The notes under the pieces: model-generated | Databases searched by the model: none | Seen by the model: only the letters and a program-made list of their open reading frames with translations | Told to the model about the DNA's origin: nothing | Made by a program: the position numbers and the translations under genes | In this document: one piece after another, positions 16,352-25,248 of the stretch | Position numbering within the stretch: position 1 is the stretch's first letter | Layout: every line of letters starts with the position of its first letter | NCBI GenBank assembly: GCA_018712565.1 | Contig: DVGU01000041.1 | Span: 1 to 50,816, forward strand | DNA length: 50,816 bases | Reading direction: 5' to 3' | Source: Candidatus Faecimonas gallistercoris | GTDB lineage: Bacteria > Bacillota_I > Bacilli_A > RF39 > UBA660

Positions 16352-18739
16352 CTAAGACGTTACTCTAAAATAAGCAACGGTACTAGTATTAGACCAATTA
16401 TACCTATTCCACATATCAGTAGCCTGACTACCTGGATCCATCATAGTAACTTTATCTCCATCAACAGAATCAACAGCAACCCAGTGTTCTCCAGTATTAC
16501 CTTTAACTTCTACAACTACATAATATCCTTGATTAACTAAATTTCGAATCTGTTGTAATTTTTGTGTTTTTGACTGTCCGGCAACAGATATTTTTTGTAC
16601 AAATTTGAAATTAGGAGCAGCATTACTAACCGCACTCCAATTTAATAACGCACCAGAAAATCCCCCAGTTTGATTTAAACGCTTGACAAAAGAACCCGGA
16701 TTGAAATCACCATCAACCGTTGTTTCTACTTGACTTTTAGCAATCAACATAGAAATAGAAGTAGCCAAACATCCAACACCAGCTATTGTCTTATTTGTAT
16801 TACCAATCGTAATAGACCCCCAAGCAGGATCACTCTGTTTCCATCCAGAATAAGGACCTGTACTACCAGTACTACTACATCCACTACCAGATCCAGTATT
16901 ACAACTCATTTTCTGAATATCACTAGAATCCCCATATACTTGTAAAAGAATTTGCTTATAATTTAGCCCTCGATTAGCAAGATTTTTAAATTTATCTTGA
17001 ATACTCTGTGCATAATCAGTGTAATAAATATTACCTTGTTCATTAACCAAAACCTCACCCATGGTTTCATTGGCAAGGGTTCGCATTTTATGATCTGCAG
17101 GCAAAGGATCTTTAAACTTAACTGCTTGGTCAACCCCACTACGAACAGTACCATATTGTGTTCCATCATTCATAGCAGAACATCCTAAATTTGGATTACA
17201 ATATACTTGGTCAGCAACACAAGAAGATAACTGTAATATCCATTGACCATTTTCTTGTTCCAACTTTTTACCATTAGCATTTCCCATAGCAAGAGGTCGT
17301 GCTAATGAAAAACTCCTTGCCGCAATCATTTGTGCTTTAATAGCTTCATCTGGAGCATCTGGACCAATTTCCTGATAAGCAACACCTAAAACATACTGTT
17401 CAAATGGAACTAACTCTTCACCAGATAACGGAGTATTCCAATTACCTGAGCCATATTTACCACCACATTCCATCAACCGTACTTGTAAATCGCTAATTGT
17501 CATAGCCTGAGCAACATTTCCTCGCCTAGAGATATAAAAACCTTTAATCTCATAAACACAAGATCCTAAACTTGCACAATTAGAAGCAGTTGATCCAATC
17601 AAACTATAATAGCTATCATAATAATCAAATACATCATCAGCCCAGGCTTCATAAATGGAATCATCCTTTCCAGGAATATACTTAGGAAAAATATCATTTA
17701 CTAAATTTTCTTTAAATGCATCCTCACTAAAAGAATTTCCCTCAAACATAGCATTAGCAATTTCCCTAATAACTCCAGTTGTCATGTCATCATAGGAAAG
17801 TTTAGCACCATGTTGATTTAAAACACTAAATACAGCAGAAATATAAACTGCATTAAAAGATTTACCTGTTGCTTGAAAACTATTTTTAACATCTTTAACT
17901 CGGTCAAAAAAAGCCTGTGCTTTTGGATCAGATGAAGAATAATCAACTCCACCAGTTTCTCCTCCGGTTGCTGCACTAACTCCAAAGGCATCATCATAAC
18001 CAGAGAAAATGCCACCAGCTTGAGCAGCAGAAACAATAAACAAGATTAAAGCAAAAGAACCAACAAAAAAAATAAGGCCTATTTTAACTGCAGGATTTTT
18101 TAAAATTGTTCCAGATAGCTCAAAAGAACCAGATTTCCCAGATCCATTAGAGTCATCAGACTTATCCGAATCATTATTTAAAAAATTAGGCTTAGAAGGT
18201 TTAAATTTATCTAAAAGTCCTGAAGAACCTTCTGCTCCTTCTGCGCCTTTCTGAGCTGCATCAGCACCATTGGCTACATTTTTCCCAGCTTGTGCCGCTC
18301 CACCAGCAGCATTCTGTGGATTTGCACTAGCAATATCAACTGCCTTATCGGCAGCATCTAATACTTTTTTATCATCTAGTTTTTTCATCGTTTTACCCAT
18401 ACCGGGAATACGATTTAATATTTCTGCACCTTTATTTAAAACTTTATCTCCTGCTTTTGTCTTACTGACTAAATCAACTGCTTTTCCAGCAGCAGGAGAA
18501 CCCAAGGCAGTCGCAGCACCTTTAGCTCCTGTTTTTAGAGCCTTTTTCGTTGCATTATTCTCTTGTACTTTTTTATCAGCATGATTAGCTTGATATGGTG
18601 AAGATTGCTTAGTACCAGTAGATTGAGTACTACTACCAACATTACCATTACTAGCATTATTTCCATTATTACCATGGTTATTATCATTATTATGAACAAC
18701 ACGGTTATCATGTAAATTATTACCTTTTAATACTGACAC
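16352..18739 (-). CDS. Wall-remodelling protein of the T4SS: SpoIID domain plus C39-like peptidase
   Basis: Seven hundred and ninety-five residues. Residues 1-213 are cytoplasmic, Asn-rich then Ala/Gly/Lys-rich. One membrane helix (about 217-240) exports the rest. A region at about 435-610 matches the SpoIID/LytB peptidoglycan lytic transglycosylase family, with FEQYVLGVAYQEIG carrying the expected catalytic glutamate near 454. The last 145 residues are a papain-like C39 domain: cysteine in GVGCLATS (near 654), histidine in GEHWVAVD (near 751), aspartate in DPGS. It takes the place of the VirB1-type hydrolase of Gram-positive T4SS. SpoIID plus C39 is not the usual pairing (lysozyme-like or NlpC/P60). 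The start is GTG after GGTGGTG. Confidence 0.85.
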   Translation of the reverse strand: MSVLKGNNLHDNRVVHNNDNNHGNNGNNASNGNVGSSTQSTGTKQSSPYQANHADKKVQENNATKKALKTGAKGAATALGSPAAGKAVDLVSKTKAGDKVLNKGAEILNRIPGMGKTMKKLDDKKVLDAADKAVDIASANPQNAAGGAAQAGKNVANGADAAQKGAEGAEGSSGLLDKFKPSKPNFLNNDSDKSDDSNGSGKSGSFELSGTILKNPAVKIGLIFFVGSFALILFIVSAAQAGGIFSGYDDAFGVSAATGGETGGVDYSSSDPKAQAFFDRVKDVKNSFQATGKSFNAVYISAVFSVLNQHGAKLSYDDMTTGVIREIANAMFEGNSFSEDAFKENLVNDIFPKYIPGKDDSIYEAWADDVFDYYDSYYSLIGSTASNCASLGSCVYEIKGFYISRRGNVAQAMTISDLQVRLMECGGKYGSGNWNTPLSGEELVPFEQYVLGVAYQEIGPDAPDEAIKAQMIAARSFSLARPLAMGNANGKKLEQENGQWILQLSSCVADQVYCNPNLGCSAMNDGTQYGTVRSGVDQAVKFKDPLPADHKMRTLANETMGEVLVNEQGNIYYTDYAQSIQDKFKNLANRGLNYKQILLQVYGDSSDIQKMSCNTGSGSGCSSTGSTGPYSGWKQSDPAWGSITIGNTNKTIAGVGCLATSISMLIAKSQVETTVDGDFNPGSFVKRLNQTGGFSGALLNWSAVSNAAPNFKFVQKISVAGQSKTQKLQQIRNLVNQGYYVVVEVKGNTGEHWVAVDSVDGDKVTMMDPGSQATDMWNRYNWSNTSTVAYFRVTS

Positions 18740-18765
18740 TAAACATCACCACCTAAACTCAACTA

Positions 18766-20556
18766 CTAAAAACCACCACCAGAACCAAAGGAATCTAATT
18801 CTTCCTTAGTTACTGCAACATTAATTCTCATACGTCTATTTCCACAAACAAATAACGCTTCACCTTGAGAATACCGTTTAATACTCTCCTTTTCACTATC
18901 ATTTAAATCAATTAACAAACCTAAATCTTCAACTGCTTGTTTCTTTAATCCCATAACTAAATAATAAGAAGCATTATCAAAAATCGCTTTACCATGCATA
19001 ATAACACCTGGATCAGCAAAATCACTTGGTTGTTGTGTAATGATAATAGTTCCCGTATTATATTTACGAGCACGTCTTTGTACTTGAGCCAAGAATTCTG
19101 CTCCCAATCTATTATTAGAACCAAGTAATACATGTGCTTCATCAACTAACAAAATAGTATCCACATTAAAATCCAAACATAATCCCCAGGCATACTTTAA
19201 TACATTAAAGAATAAAGCATCTCTAATATTAGAATCAGTATTCATTAACTCTTTAATATTAAATACCATAAAGTCACTATCACGACTAATAGTTGTATGA
19301 CCATCAAAATAAAAGCGTAACTCCTTAGTAATAGGACGAATCTTTAATTCCAATCGCTCCATAACATCACGTTCTTTAGTCTGCTCAGTCATAGACATAA
19401 GTCGACCCTTAATAGTAGCATAAACATCGGAAAAAGTCGGATAATCATTGGAAGTAAATCTCGAAAAATCAGAATTAAAATCAATTCCAAAACGTTTATA
19501 AGTATCTTGTGCAACATCACTAAACATTGTCAAAACATCTTCTTCAATCGTTGGATCATAATAAGTTAAAAATGCTTTTAAAAACTGTAAAGTACGTGTC
19601 AAAACAGTATAGCCAAGTCCTTGTTTAATTTCTTCTTCATCAGCATCAATAACAATTTCCAAAGGATTAATTAAACCAAATTCTCCACCTTTACCAATAT
19701 CAATAGTATCTCCTCCATAAGTTTGAGTAATCTCACGTAACTCATCTTCTGGATCAATCGCAACAATCTGACATCCATTTCTAATATGCGTACGTAACAT
19801 AACCTTCGCAGCCGTAGACTTACCAGATCCAGATGTACCAAGAATAATCATATTAGCATTATTACGGTTATTTTCTTTACGAATTTTATATAGAAATTGA
19901 TTAAACAAAATAACTCCTCCAGAAAAATCAACCCCTAATAAAGTAGATAATCCTGGATCTTTAATACTATCAAATATAAAAGGATACATAGCCGCAATTG
20001 TAACAGATGGAATCGGAGTACCAATTCTTTGTTCAATATCTTGTGGTGGGAAAATTGGCAAAATACTCTTTAACACTTTCTCTTGTTCAAAACGAAGAGA
20101 AATAGCTTTTAACTCCATCGCATCTAAATAGTTTTTAACATTAACCTTCTTTAACTCTAACTCTTCTTTTGTATCAGCAGTAATCATAATGTGCATCTGA
20201 AAATCAAAAATACGTGCCTGACTACCTGCAAGCATAGAAGTAAAATATTCCAAACTTTCAGCATCTTGACGATATCTCTCACGCATAGTCTGATCTCTTT
20301 CATGTTGATACTTTTCTTTCAAATCAGCAACTTGCCTATTTAACATTTTAGACATCGTCTGGAAAGGTACAGGAATATGTTTTATAACAACTTTAATACC
20401 TGGCATATTAGTAAGTGATGATAAATATCCTGGAGAAATATATTTCGGATACGATACAACTGTCATAATAGTTGCATACTTATCACTAATAAAAAAATCA
20501 CTAGGGTTAAAACTAAGCCCTTTAGGTGCCAATTGGCTTCTTAAACTTGTACTCAT
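18766..20556 (-). CDS. VirB4/TraE-type T4SS ATPase, catalytic part
   Basis: VirB4 is the universal energising ATPase of type IV secretion, on the inner membrane. This 596-residue protein holds Walker A LGTSGSGKSTAAK (near 240-252) and Walker B ILLVDEAHVLLG (near 465). It also has the arginine-finger-rich region QVQRRARKYNTG and the typical GTIIITQQPSDF sensor stretch. Its N-terminal end lacks the first part of the usual VirB4. That part appears to be the separate upstream protein at 20553-21104, whose stop codon overlaps this start (ATGA). The two lengths sum to 779 residues, normal for one VirB4. Confidence 0.92.
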   Translation of the reverse strand: MSTSLRSQLAPKGLSFNPSDFFISDKYATIMTVVSYPKYISPGYLSSLTNMPGIKVVIKHIPVPFQTMSKMLNRQVADLKEKYQHERDQTMRERYRQDAESLEYFTSMLAGSQARIFDFQMHIMITADTKEELELKKVNVKNYLDAMELKAISLRFEQEKVLKSILPIFPPQDIEQRIGTPIPSVTIAAMYPFIFDSIKDPGLSTLLGVDFSGGVILFNQFLYKIRKENNRNNANMIILGTSGSGKSTAAKVMLRTHIRNGCQIVAIDPEDELREITQTYGGDTIDIGKGGEFGLINPLEIVIDADEEEIKQGLGYTVLTRTLQFLKAFLTYYDPTIEEDVLTMFSDVAQDTYKRFGIDFNSDFSRFTSNDYPTFSDVYATIKGRLMSMTEQTKERDVMERLELKIRPITKELRFYFDGHTTISRDSDFMVFNIKELMNTDSNIRDALFFNVLKYAWGLCLDFNVDTILLVDEAHVLLGSNNRLGAEFLAQVQRRARKYNTGTIIITQQPSDFADPGVIMHGKAIFDNASYYLVMGLKKQAVEDLGLLIDLNDSEKESIKRYSQGEALFVCGNRRMRINVAVTKEELDSFGSGGGF

Positions 20557-21104
20557 ACAGGCATCACCGTCCCAAACTCAGTAGTTCTTCCTCCATTTAA
20601 GAAATTATCAAGTATAACTCTTAAATCGTCATTAGACGTTTGTGAAGCATTAAGCCCACAACTAGCTAAACCATTAATCAACATACGAACTTTCTTCTGT
20701 ACAAGATCAGGATCTTTTTCTTTAAATAAGAAATAATACTCTGTATCAACAATATTATTATTAATAAAAGTATTACCCTTATTAATATCTTGCATAATTA
20801 ATTTACGAATAGCTGGTGATTGTGTTTCATTATATAAAAGCTGTAACTGTGCCATATATACAGATATATCAACTGGTCTATCTGCAACAACTAACCAAAA
20901 TTCAAAATCAATCATATTATAAAAGTTTTTTAAACTTATTAACACATTATCCTGAGATTGCATATCTAATATAAAAATATTACGTGGAGAAATTTTAACT
21001 CCAGATATTTTTAAATTATCATAAGTTATAATCATCCCATTTTGAATAGATTTAACAGGCAACCAATTTTCTGTATAATTACTTCCTACGATTTTCTTTT
21101 TCAT
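20553..21104 (-). CDS. VirB4 N-terminal domain encoded as a separate protein
   Basis: One hundred and eighty-three residues, no membrane helix. Composition and position fit the N-terminal domain of Gram-positive VirB4 proteins (WLPVKSIQNGMIITYDN...VKISPRNIFILDMQ). There is no P-loop. It overlaps the catalytic VirB4 gene by four bases and the PrgI gene by 26 bases, so all three are translationally coupled. The two parts are in different frames but both open cleanly with good initiation sites, so this looks like a functional split, not a recent frameshift. Alternatively it is a distinct TraC-like partner of VirB4. Confidence 0.7.
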   Translation of the reverse strand: MKKKIVGSNYTENWLPVKSIQNGMIITYDNLKISGVKISPRNIFILDMQSQDNVLISLKNFYNMIDFEFWLVVADRPVDISVYMAQLQLLYNETQSPAIRKLIMQDINKGNTFINNNIVDTEYYFLFKEKDPDLVQKKVRMLINGLASCGLNASQTSNDDLRVILDNFLNGGRTTEFGTVMPV

Positions 21105-21396
21105 TCATGAAACACCAACCTTTCCAATGATATGTCTGAACAGAAGTAAAGAATTCATACATCTCTACAATAACATTCAAAATATTATGGTAATAAGGTA
21201 CCGGAGTAACTAAAAATCCACAAATAACAGCAGGACTAACTACCAAAATAGTTACCCAGGTATTAGTAAGTGGCAAAAACGCCAACAAAATAACTGTAAC
21301 TAATACTCCGCATAAAAACAAAACTAAATCAGAAGGCCTAAATAACCCTAAAATCAATTGTCCTCTCTTCGTATTAGCAGGTATTAAATAATTCAC
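21079..21396 (-). CDS. PrgI-family (VirB3-like) inner-membrane T4SS subunit
   Basis: One hundred and five residues with two membrane helices (about 25-45 and 48-68) and the hallmark end YHWKGW (about 89-94) of PrgI proteins. The PrgI/VirB3 subunit sits beside VirB4 in nearly all Gram-positive T4SS, as here. It starts with IPANTKRGQLILGLF, also typical of the family. Confidence 0.88.
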   Translation of the reverse strand: MNYLIPANTKRGQLILGLFRPSDLVLFLCGVLVTVILLAFLPLTNTWVTILVVSPAVICGFLVTPVPYYHNILNVIVEMYEFFTSVQTYHWKGWCFMNEKENRRK

Positions 21397-21429
21397 TAAA
21401 TATCACACTCTCTTTCATTCCATCAATTA

Positions 21430-23520
21430 TCACCCAGTATTAGGAGTATCAGTATCATTATTAGAATCTCCATGAATATCATTCAAATCTGTATTAGAAT
21501 ATACACTAGGATCCCAACGATTATTTGTTCTTTCATTACCATTAACATGATGAGGTTGATCCCAGCTTTCATAAGAGCCAGCAATACGATCTGATATACG
21601 TTGATGCGCTGAATAGCGATTGTTTCTTGATTGTAAATCATCTCTTCTATTACCACCAACTCTTTCCCTTAAACTACGATGATGTTCTTCGGCAAAATTA
21701 GGTGTAATACGATGAGAATCTGCAAACTGTTTAGCATCTTCATAATGTGTTTTAGCCATTCCATATCTTTTCTTAGCATCCTGTACATTTCTCATTAATG
21801 CCTGACGTGCATTTTCTTTGCTTCCATACTGTTGAACTAGATTATCAACTTCGTTTTGATCCATCTGACCTTTAACAAAGCGATCATATCTATCCTGTTC
21901 CTCACCAAGATTTCTCTCATGATCAAACATTGCCTGCTTTGCCATATCCAATCCACGAGAAGTAACTCCATAAAGTTTTCTAGCACGATTAATTCCAGCA
22001 GATCTCATAAGTCTATCATTTAAATTATTTATGACACCACCCTTAGCCTTAGGATCGCCTGTTTTTATTTGAGCAGCTAAATCAGAACCAGTTTGCCAAG
22101 CAGGTGGTGCTTGTTTTCCTTCTGCAGCAGCCTGGCTGGCAGTATTCATATTACTAACCATAGCAGCTCCAGCACCAGCAAGGCCACCACCACCAACAAG
22201 TGCAGCAGCTCCACCAAGCATTCCACTAAGACCAATATTATTACCTCCGCCTTTTACACCTAATACATCTTTAATAAATTTAGGTGCCATTCTAGCAAAA
22301 ATCAACAATCCTAACATAATAAAGATAAAAGACATAATTCCTACCATTCCAGTAGCTTCATTAATAACAACACCGTTCGCAATCATATCTTGAATTAAAA
22401 ATATAGCAAAATAAACTATAGCTAATCTTAAGAATAAATCCAAATAAGTCGATGTCAAAGCTTTGACCCAGGAAGAAAACATTCCACCATCTTGACTAGA
22501 CTTAGGTTCAATATAACTAATAACAGGTATAGGAGCTAGTAATCTCAAAATAGCAAGCTTAATTGATCTTACCGCAATATCAACAGTAAATCCAACTAAA
22601 ATAAACAAAAATATAGCACCGATAATTAGAGACCCGACCCATTCAAACGCAAAAACATATCCTTCATTTCCAACAAATATACCAAAAAATCCACCAACAA
22701 CGGGAAGCTTAGTAACAAGATTACCGGCTTTTTCTCCCCAGGAGTCACCGATATCGCAATCCATAGTAACCAAACTACTACTTAATAAAGTACTGGGATC
22801 AACATCTAATTGTTTATATGTATTTATAGCTTGTTCAGCATCAGAACTTAAATCATCTCCACAATACCAGTTTTGTTGATTTGTCTCTTTATCATCTTTT
22901 CTAGCATCGGAAGGCAACAAATTAATTCGTAAAAATGATTTTAAAATTGTCGCTGTAAAAATACGAGAAGACTTCTCCAACTTTTCGTTTTGTTTATCTG
23001 CCTCCGTAAGACCATCTTGTGCTTCGGAATCAGATACAGTAGTTGCTGAATCCGTAGTACCAAGAATTAATCTTCCTAAAGTATTATTAGAAAGAATCCT
23101 ATCTTGCAATGAATAAAGCGTACCAAATAAAAGCCCATTATTATTAATGTATTTCTCAAAAGAATTAGCATTTGCTGCATCTGGTACATTAATAGGGACT
23201 AACACAGTAAGTAAAGCAAGCGAAATAATAACCCTAGTAATAACACTCCCAAAACCATCTTTAGGATTAGTGAATTTTTCTGGATCCATAATACCTTGCA
23301 AAATACTAATAGCAAGTTTGAAAACCATAAATACTCCTATAATAAGTTGTACACGACCATAAAAATTCTTAATCGTTTCACTTTCAAATAATTGAGCACT
23401 TGAAACATTAAAGAAAATTTGATACATAATACCAAGTAAAAAATAAATAATACGATTTATAGCAGCACCTAAACTTCGAAATACATCATTTATTGTATTA
23501 GCATCACTATTATCAGTCAT
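21430..23520 (-). CDS. VirB6/TrbL-type polytopic T4SS channel protein
   Basis: Six hundred and ninety-six residues with about six to seven membrane helices: three in the first 112 residues, an external loop (about 115-265) with a Cys pair, then three more between about 270 and 415. A hydrophobic Gly/Ala stretch follows (about 430-460). A hydrophilic Arg/Asn/Gln/Asp-rich cytoplasmic tail of over 200 residues ends the protein. This layout and the position between pilin genes and PrgI/VirB4 identify the VirB6-type channel. The RBS is GGTTGGTGAT. Confidence 0.85.
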   Translation of the reverse strand: MTDNSDANTINDVFRSLGAAINRIIYFLLGIMYQIFFNVSSAQLFESETIKNFYGRVQLIIGVFMVFKLAISILQGIMDPEKFTNPKDGFGSVITRVIISLALLTVLVPINVPDAANANSFEKYINNNGLLFGTLYSLQDRILSNNTLGRLILGTTDSATTVSDSEAQDGLTEADKQNEKLEKSSRIFTATILKSFLRINLLPSDARKDDKETNQQNWYCGDDLSSDAEQAINTYKQLDVDPSTLLSSSLVTMDCDIGDSWGEKAGNLVTKLPVVGGFFGIFVGNEGYVFAFEWVGSLIIGAIFLFILVGFTVDIAVRSIKLAILRLLAPIPVISYIEPKSSQDGGMFSSWVKALTSTYLDLFLRLAIVYFAIFLIQDMIANGVVINEATGMVGIMSFIFIMLGLLIFARMAPKFIKDVLGVKGGGNNIGLSGMLGGAAALVGGGGLAGAGAAMVSNMNTASQAAAEGKQAPPAWQTGSDLAAQIKTGDPKAKGGVINNLNDRLMRSAGINRARKLYGVTSRGLDMAKQAMFDHERNLGEEQDRYDRFVKGQMDQNEVDNLVQQYGSKENARQALMRNVQDAKKRYGMAKTHYEDAKQFADSHRITPNFAEEHHRSLRERVGGNRRDDLQSRNNRYSAHQRISDRIAGSYESWDQPHHVNGNERTNNRWDPSVYSNTDLNDIHGDSNNDTDTPNTG

Positions 23521-23535
23521 TTATATCACCAACCT

Positions 23536-24744
23536 TTATTCCAAACCACAAATTTGATCCGTAGTTATTCCAAAAATATTTAAAATTACACTAACTAAAG
23601 TAGGTATTAAAAATAAAGCAACCGCCAAAATCAAACGAATCATTAATTTTGATTCTGCTTTTTTCATATTTTCATCATCACTAGCCATAATAGCTTTAGC
23701 AAAATCTAAACTACTTAAAATAGCAACTAAAATAGGTCCAATTATTTTAGCATAATTTAGAATTTGTTGTAGTAGCCAAGCAACAGAATCTTCATCCTTC
23801 GTACTACCTAAAATAGAATCACAATCATCAATTTTATCGTAAGACTTTAAATCATCTCGTAAATCATCAATATCAATTGAATCATTAGAACTTCCACTAC
23901 CAGAACTACTACCATTGCTAGGATCACCATAGCCAGCATTATAGTAACTAGAACCAAATGCTTGTCCATCACGAGTACTAAAATCATCTTTTGAACAATA
24001 TTTTAAAGCAGTAGACAACTCATAAGAATACCCATCTTTAGATTTAGTTACACACCGATAAATAGTACTTGGACAAGTGGCATTACTAGATGAAAATACA
24101 GAATCAAGAAGCGAATCGTTAACTGTAAAAGAAAAACTCTCATTATCTACTGTACCAGTAATAGCATTCGTAACAGGTACATAGCCATCTCCATTAATAG
24201 ACCACTCTTTAGTTCCATCAGAATAAATTCTAAAATATGGAAAAACATAACTTTTACGATTATAAAATCCTATACTAGATCCAGCACAAGTAGATACAAT
24301 CTTTTTAGTCTTTACACCTGAACTTTTAGCACTTTTAGATAATTTAATAGACTTTGCTGTAAGATTATAACAACTTCCCGAGCAAGAATCTTTATATACA
24401 GGATTAGGATATACAGTAACACCCAAATCATTTTCTTGTACATATATAGATGGACAAGTAACAGTAGAACTATTAATTCTAGCAATATTATAAAATGTAA
24501 CAGCAAATTTATCACTATGATACCATGTCCTACTATCTCCCGAATAAGAATTACCATCTGTAAACGGAAGACCAATACTACCATCAGAATATATATCATA
24601 ACTTAATTTAATTTGATTCCCTTTTTCATTGGAAAACTCATAATTACAAGTAGCAACTTCTTTTCCTAAAGCCTTTGTATTATATGGAACAAAAAAGAAC
24701 AAACCAAAAATAAATATAAGTAAAAAAACTTTAATATATTTCAT
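23536..24744 (-). CDS. Exported protein with C-terminal VirB2-like two-helix domain
   Basis: About 402 residues. A signal/anchor helix (about 6-25) starts a Cys- and Ser-rich extracellular domain (about 30-290). An acidic linker leads to a pilin-like hairpin at the end: helix IIGPILVAILSSLDFAKAIM, loop SDDENMKKAESK, helix LILAVALFLIPTLVSVILNI, then a cysteine. The hairpin matches the free-standing 117-residue protein next to it in order and spacing. The ATG at 24744 follows GGAGTGGTGG; a longer in-frame start is unlikely. It could be a tip adhesin of the pilus or a minor subunit. Confidence 0.7.
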   Translation of the reverse strand: MKYIKVFLLIFIFGLFFFVPYNTKALGKEVATCNYEFSNEKGNQIKLSYDIYSDGSIGLPFTDGNSYSGDSRTWYHSDKFAVTFYNIARINSSTVTCPSIYVQENDLGVTVYPNPVYKDSCSGSCYNLTAKSIKLSKSAKSSGVKTKKIVSTCAGSSIGFYNRKSYVFPYFRIYSDGTKEWSINGDGYVPVTNAITGTVDNESFSFTVNDSLLDSVFSSSNATCPSTIYRCVTKSKDGYSYELSTALKYCSKDDFSTRDGQAFGSSYYNAGYGDPSNGSSSGSGSSNDSIDIDDLRDDLKSYDKIDDCDSILGSTKDEDSVAWLLQQILNYAKIIGPILVAILSSLDFAKAIMASDDENMKKAESKLMIRLILAVALFLIPTLVSVILNIFGITTDQICGLE

Positions 24745-24765
24745 TGCCACCACTCCATATAAACA

Positions 24766-24771
24766 ATTATA
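24766..24771 (-). promoter_or_regulatory. Possible -10 element for the gene at 23536
   Basis: A perfect TATAAT lies about 22 bases before the ATG and after the pilin terminator, so transcription may restart here. No convincing -35 is seen at 17 bases. Read-through past the terminator may contribute. Confidence 0.3.
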
Positions 24772-24790
24772 CAGAATAAGTATATCAAAA

Positions 24791-24820
24791 TTAAAAAAAA
24801 ATAGCAATTATTTTGCTATC
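24791..24820 (-). terminator. Terminator after the VirB2-like pilin gene
   Basis: Minus strand: ATAGCAA / TTGCTAT stem (24801-24807, 24813-24819) with a five-base loop, then nine T. It is strong and lies inside the block, insulating the pilin transcript. Confidence 0.85.
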
Positions 24821-24836
24821 TAAATTTATAAACTCA

Positions 24837-25190
24837 TTAAATACTATTCCAACAGTCAGCCCAACTAGTAGTATTAGCTTCACCATCGCCACCACTAGCT
24901 CCAGTACCTACTAAAGACATTATTAAAGTTACTAAAGTAGTAATAAAGAAAATAGCAACAGCATAAATACATCTTTTAATCAAACGACTTTGAGCTTCTT
25001 TTACTTCTTTTTCATCACTAGAAATAACGGCTTTACCTAAATCAATAGTTCCAAATACAATTAATAAAATCGGAATACCAATTTGAACAATAGGAAATAC
25101 ACCCTTTTTAATAATTCTAACGATAGGACTTAACCCACCACAATTATCGTTAACAACTCCAACATCACCAATTTGAAATAAATCTAACAT
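24837..25190 (-). CDS. VirB2-like T4SS pilin
   Basis: One hundred and seventeen residues made of two membrane helices (about 30-53 and 68-92) joined by a short polar loop, SSDEKEVKEAQSR. One cysteine precedes the hairpin (NDNCGG) and one follows it (WADCWNSI). This is the layout of TrbC/VirB2-type pilins of Gram-positive T4SS. It has its own promoter with a perfect -35, an excellent AAGGAGAGG site and a strong terminator, as expected for an abundant subunit. No cleavable signal peptide is evident. It is separated from TadZ by 58 bases. Confidence 0.8.
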   Translation of the reverse strand: MLDLFQIGDVGVVNDNCGGLSPIVRIIKKGVFPIVQIGIPILLIVFGTIDLGKAVISSDEKEVKEAQSRLIKRCIYAVAIFFITTLVTLIMSLVGTGASGGDGEANTTSWADCWNSI

Positions 25191-25217
25191 ACATACCTCT
25201 CCTTCAATATCAAATAT

Positions 25218-25246
25218 ATATTATCTTAAAAAAAATAGTTTGTCAA
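25218..25246 (-). promoter_or_regulatory. Sigma-A promoter of the VirB2-like pilin
   Basis: Minus strand: TTGACA (25241-25246, perfect), 17-base spacer, TAATAT (25218-25223). It lies between tadZ and the pilin gene, so the pilin can be expressed apart from the upstream genes. Confidence 0.6.
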
Positions 25247-25248
25247 TA

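Noticed and set aside
18270-18584. Plus-strand 104-codon reading frame
   Set aside because: Antisense to the Ala/Gly-rich head of the wall enzyme; the apparent hydrophobic protein is a codon artefact and has no initiation site.
20553-21104. Recent frameshift in virB4
   Set aside because: The downstream part begins at a proper ATG overlapping the stop as ATGA, and the upstream part ends in a normal C-terminus. A functional split is more likely, although raw reads would decide.
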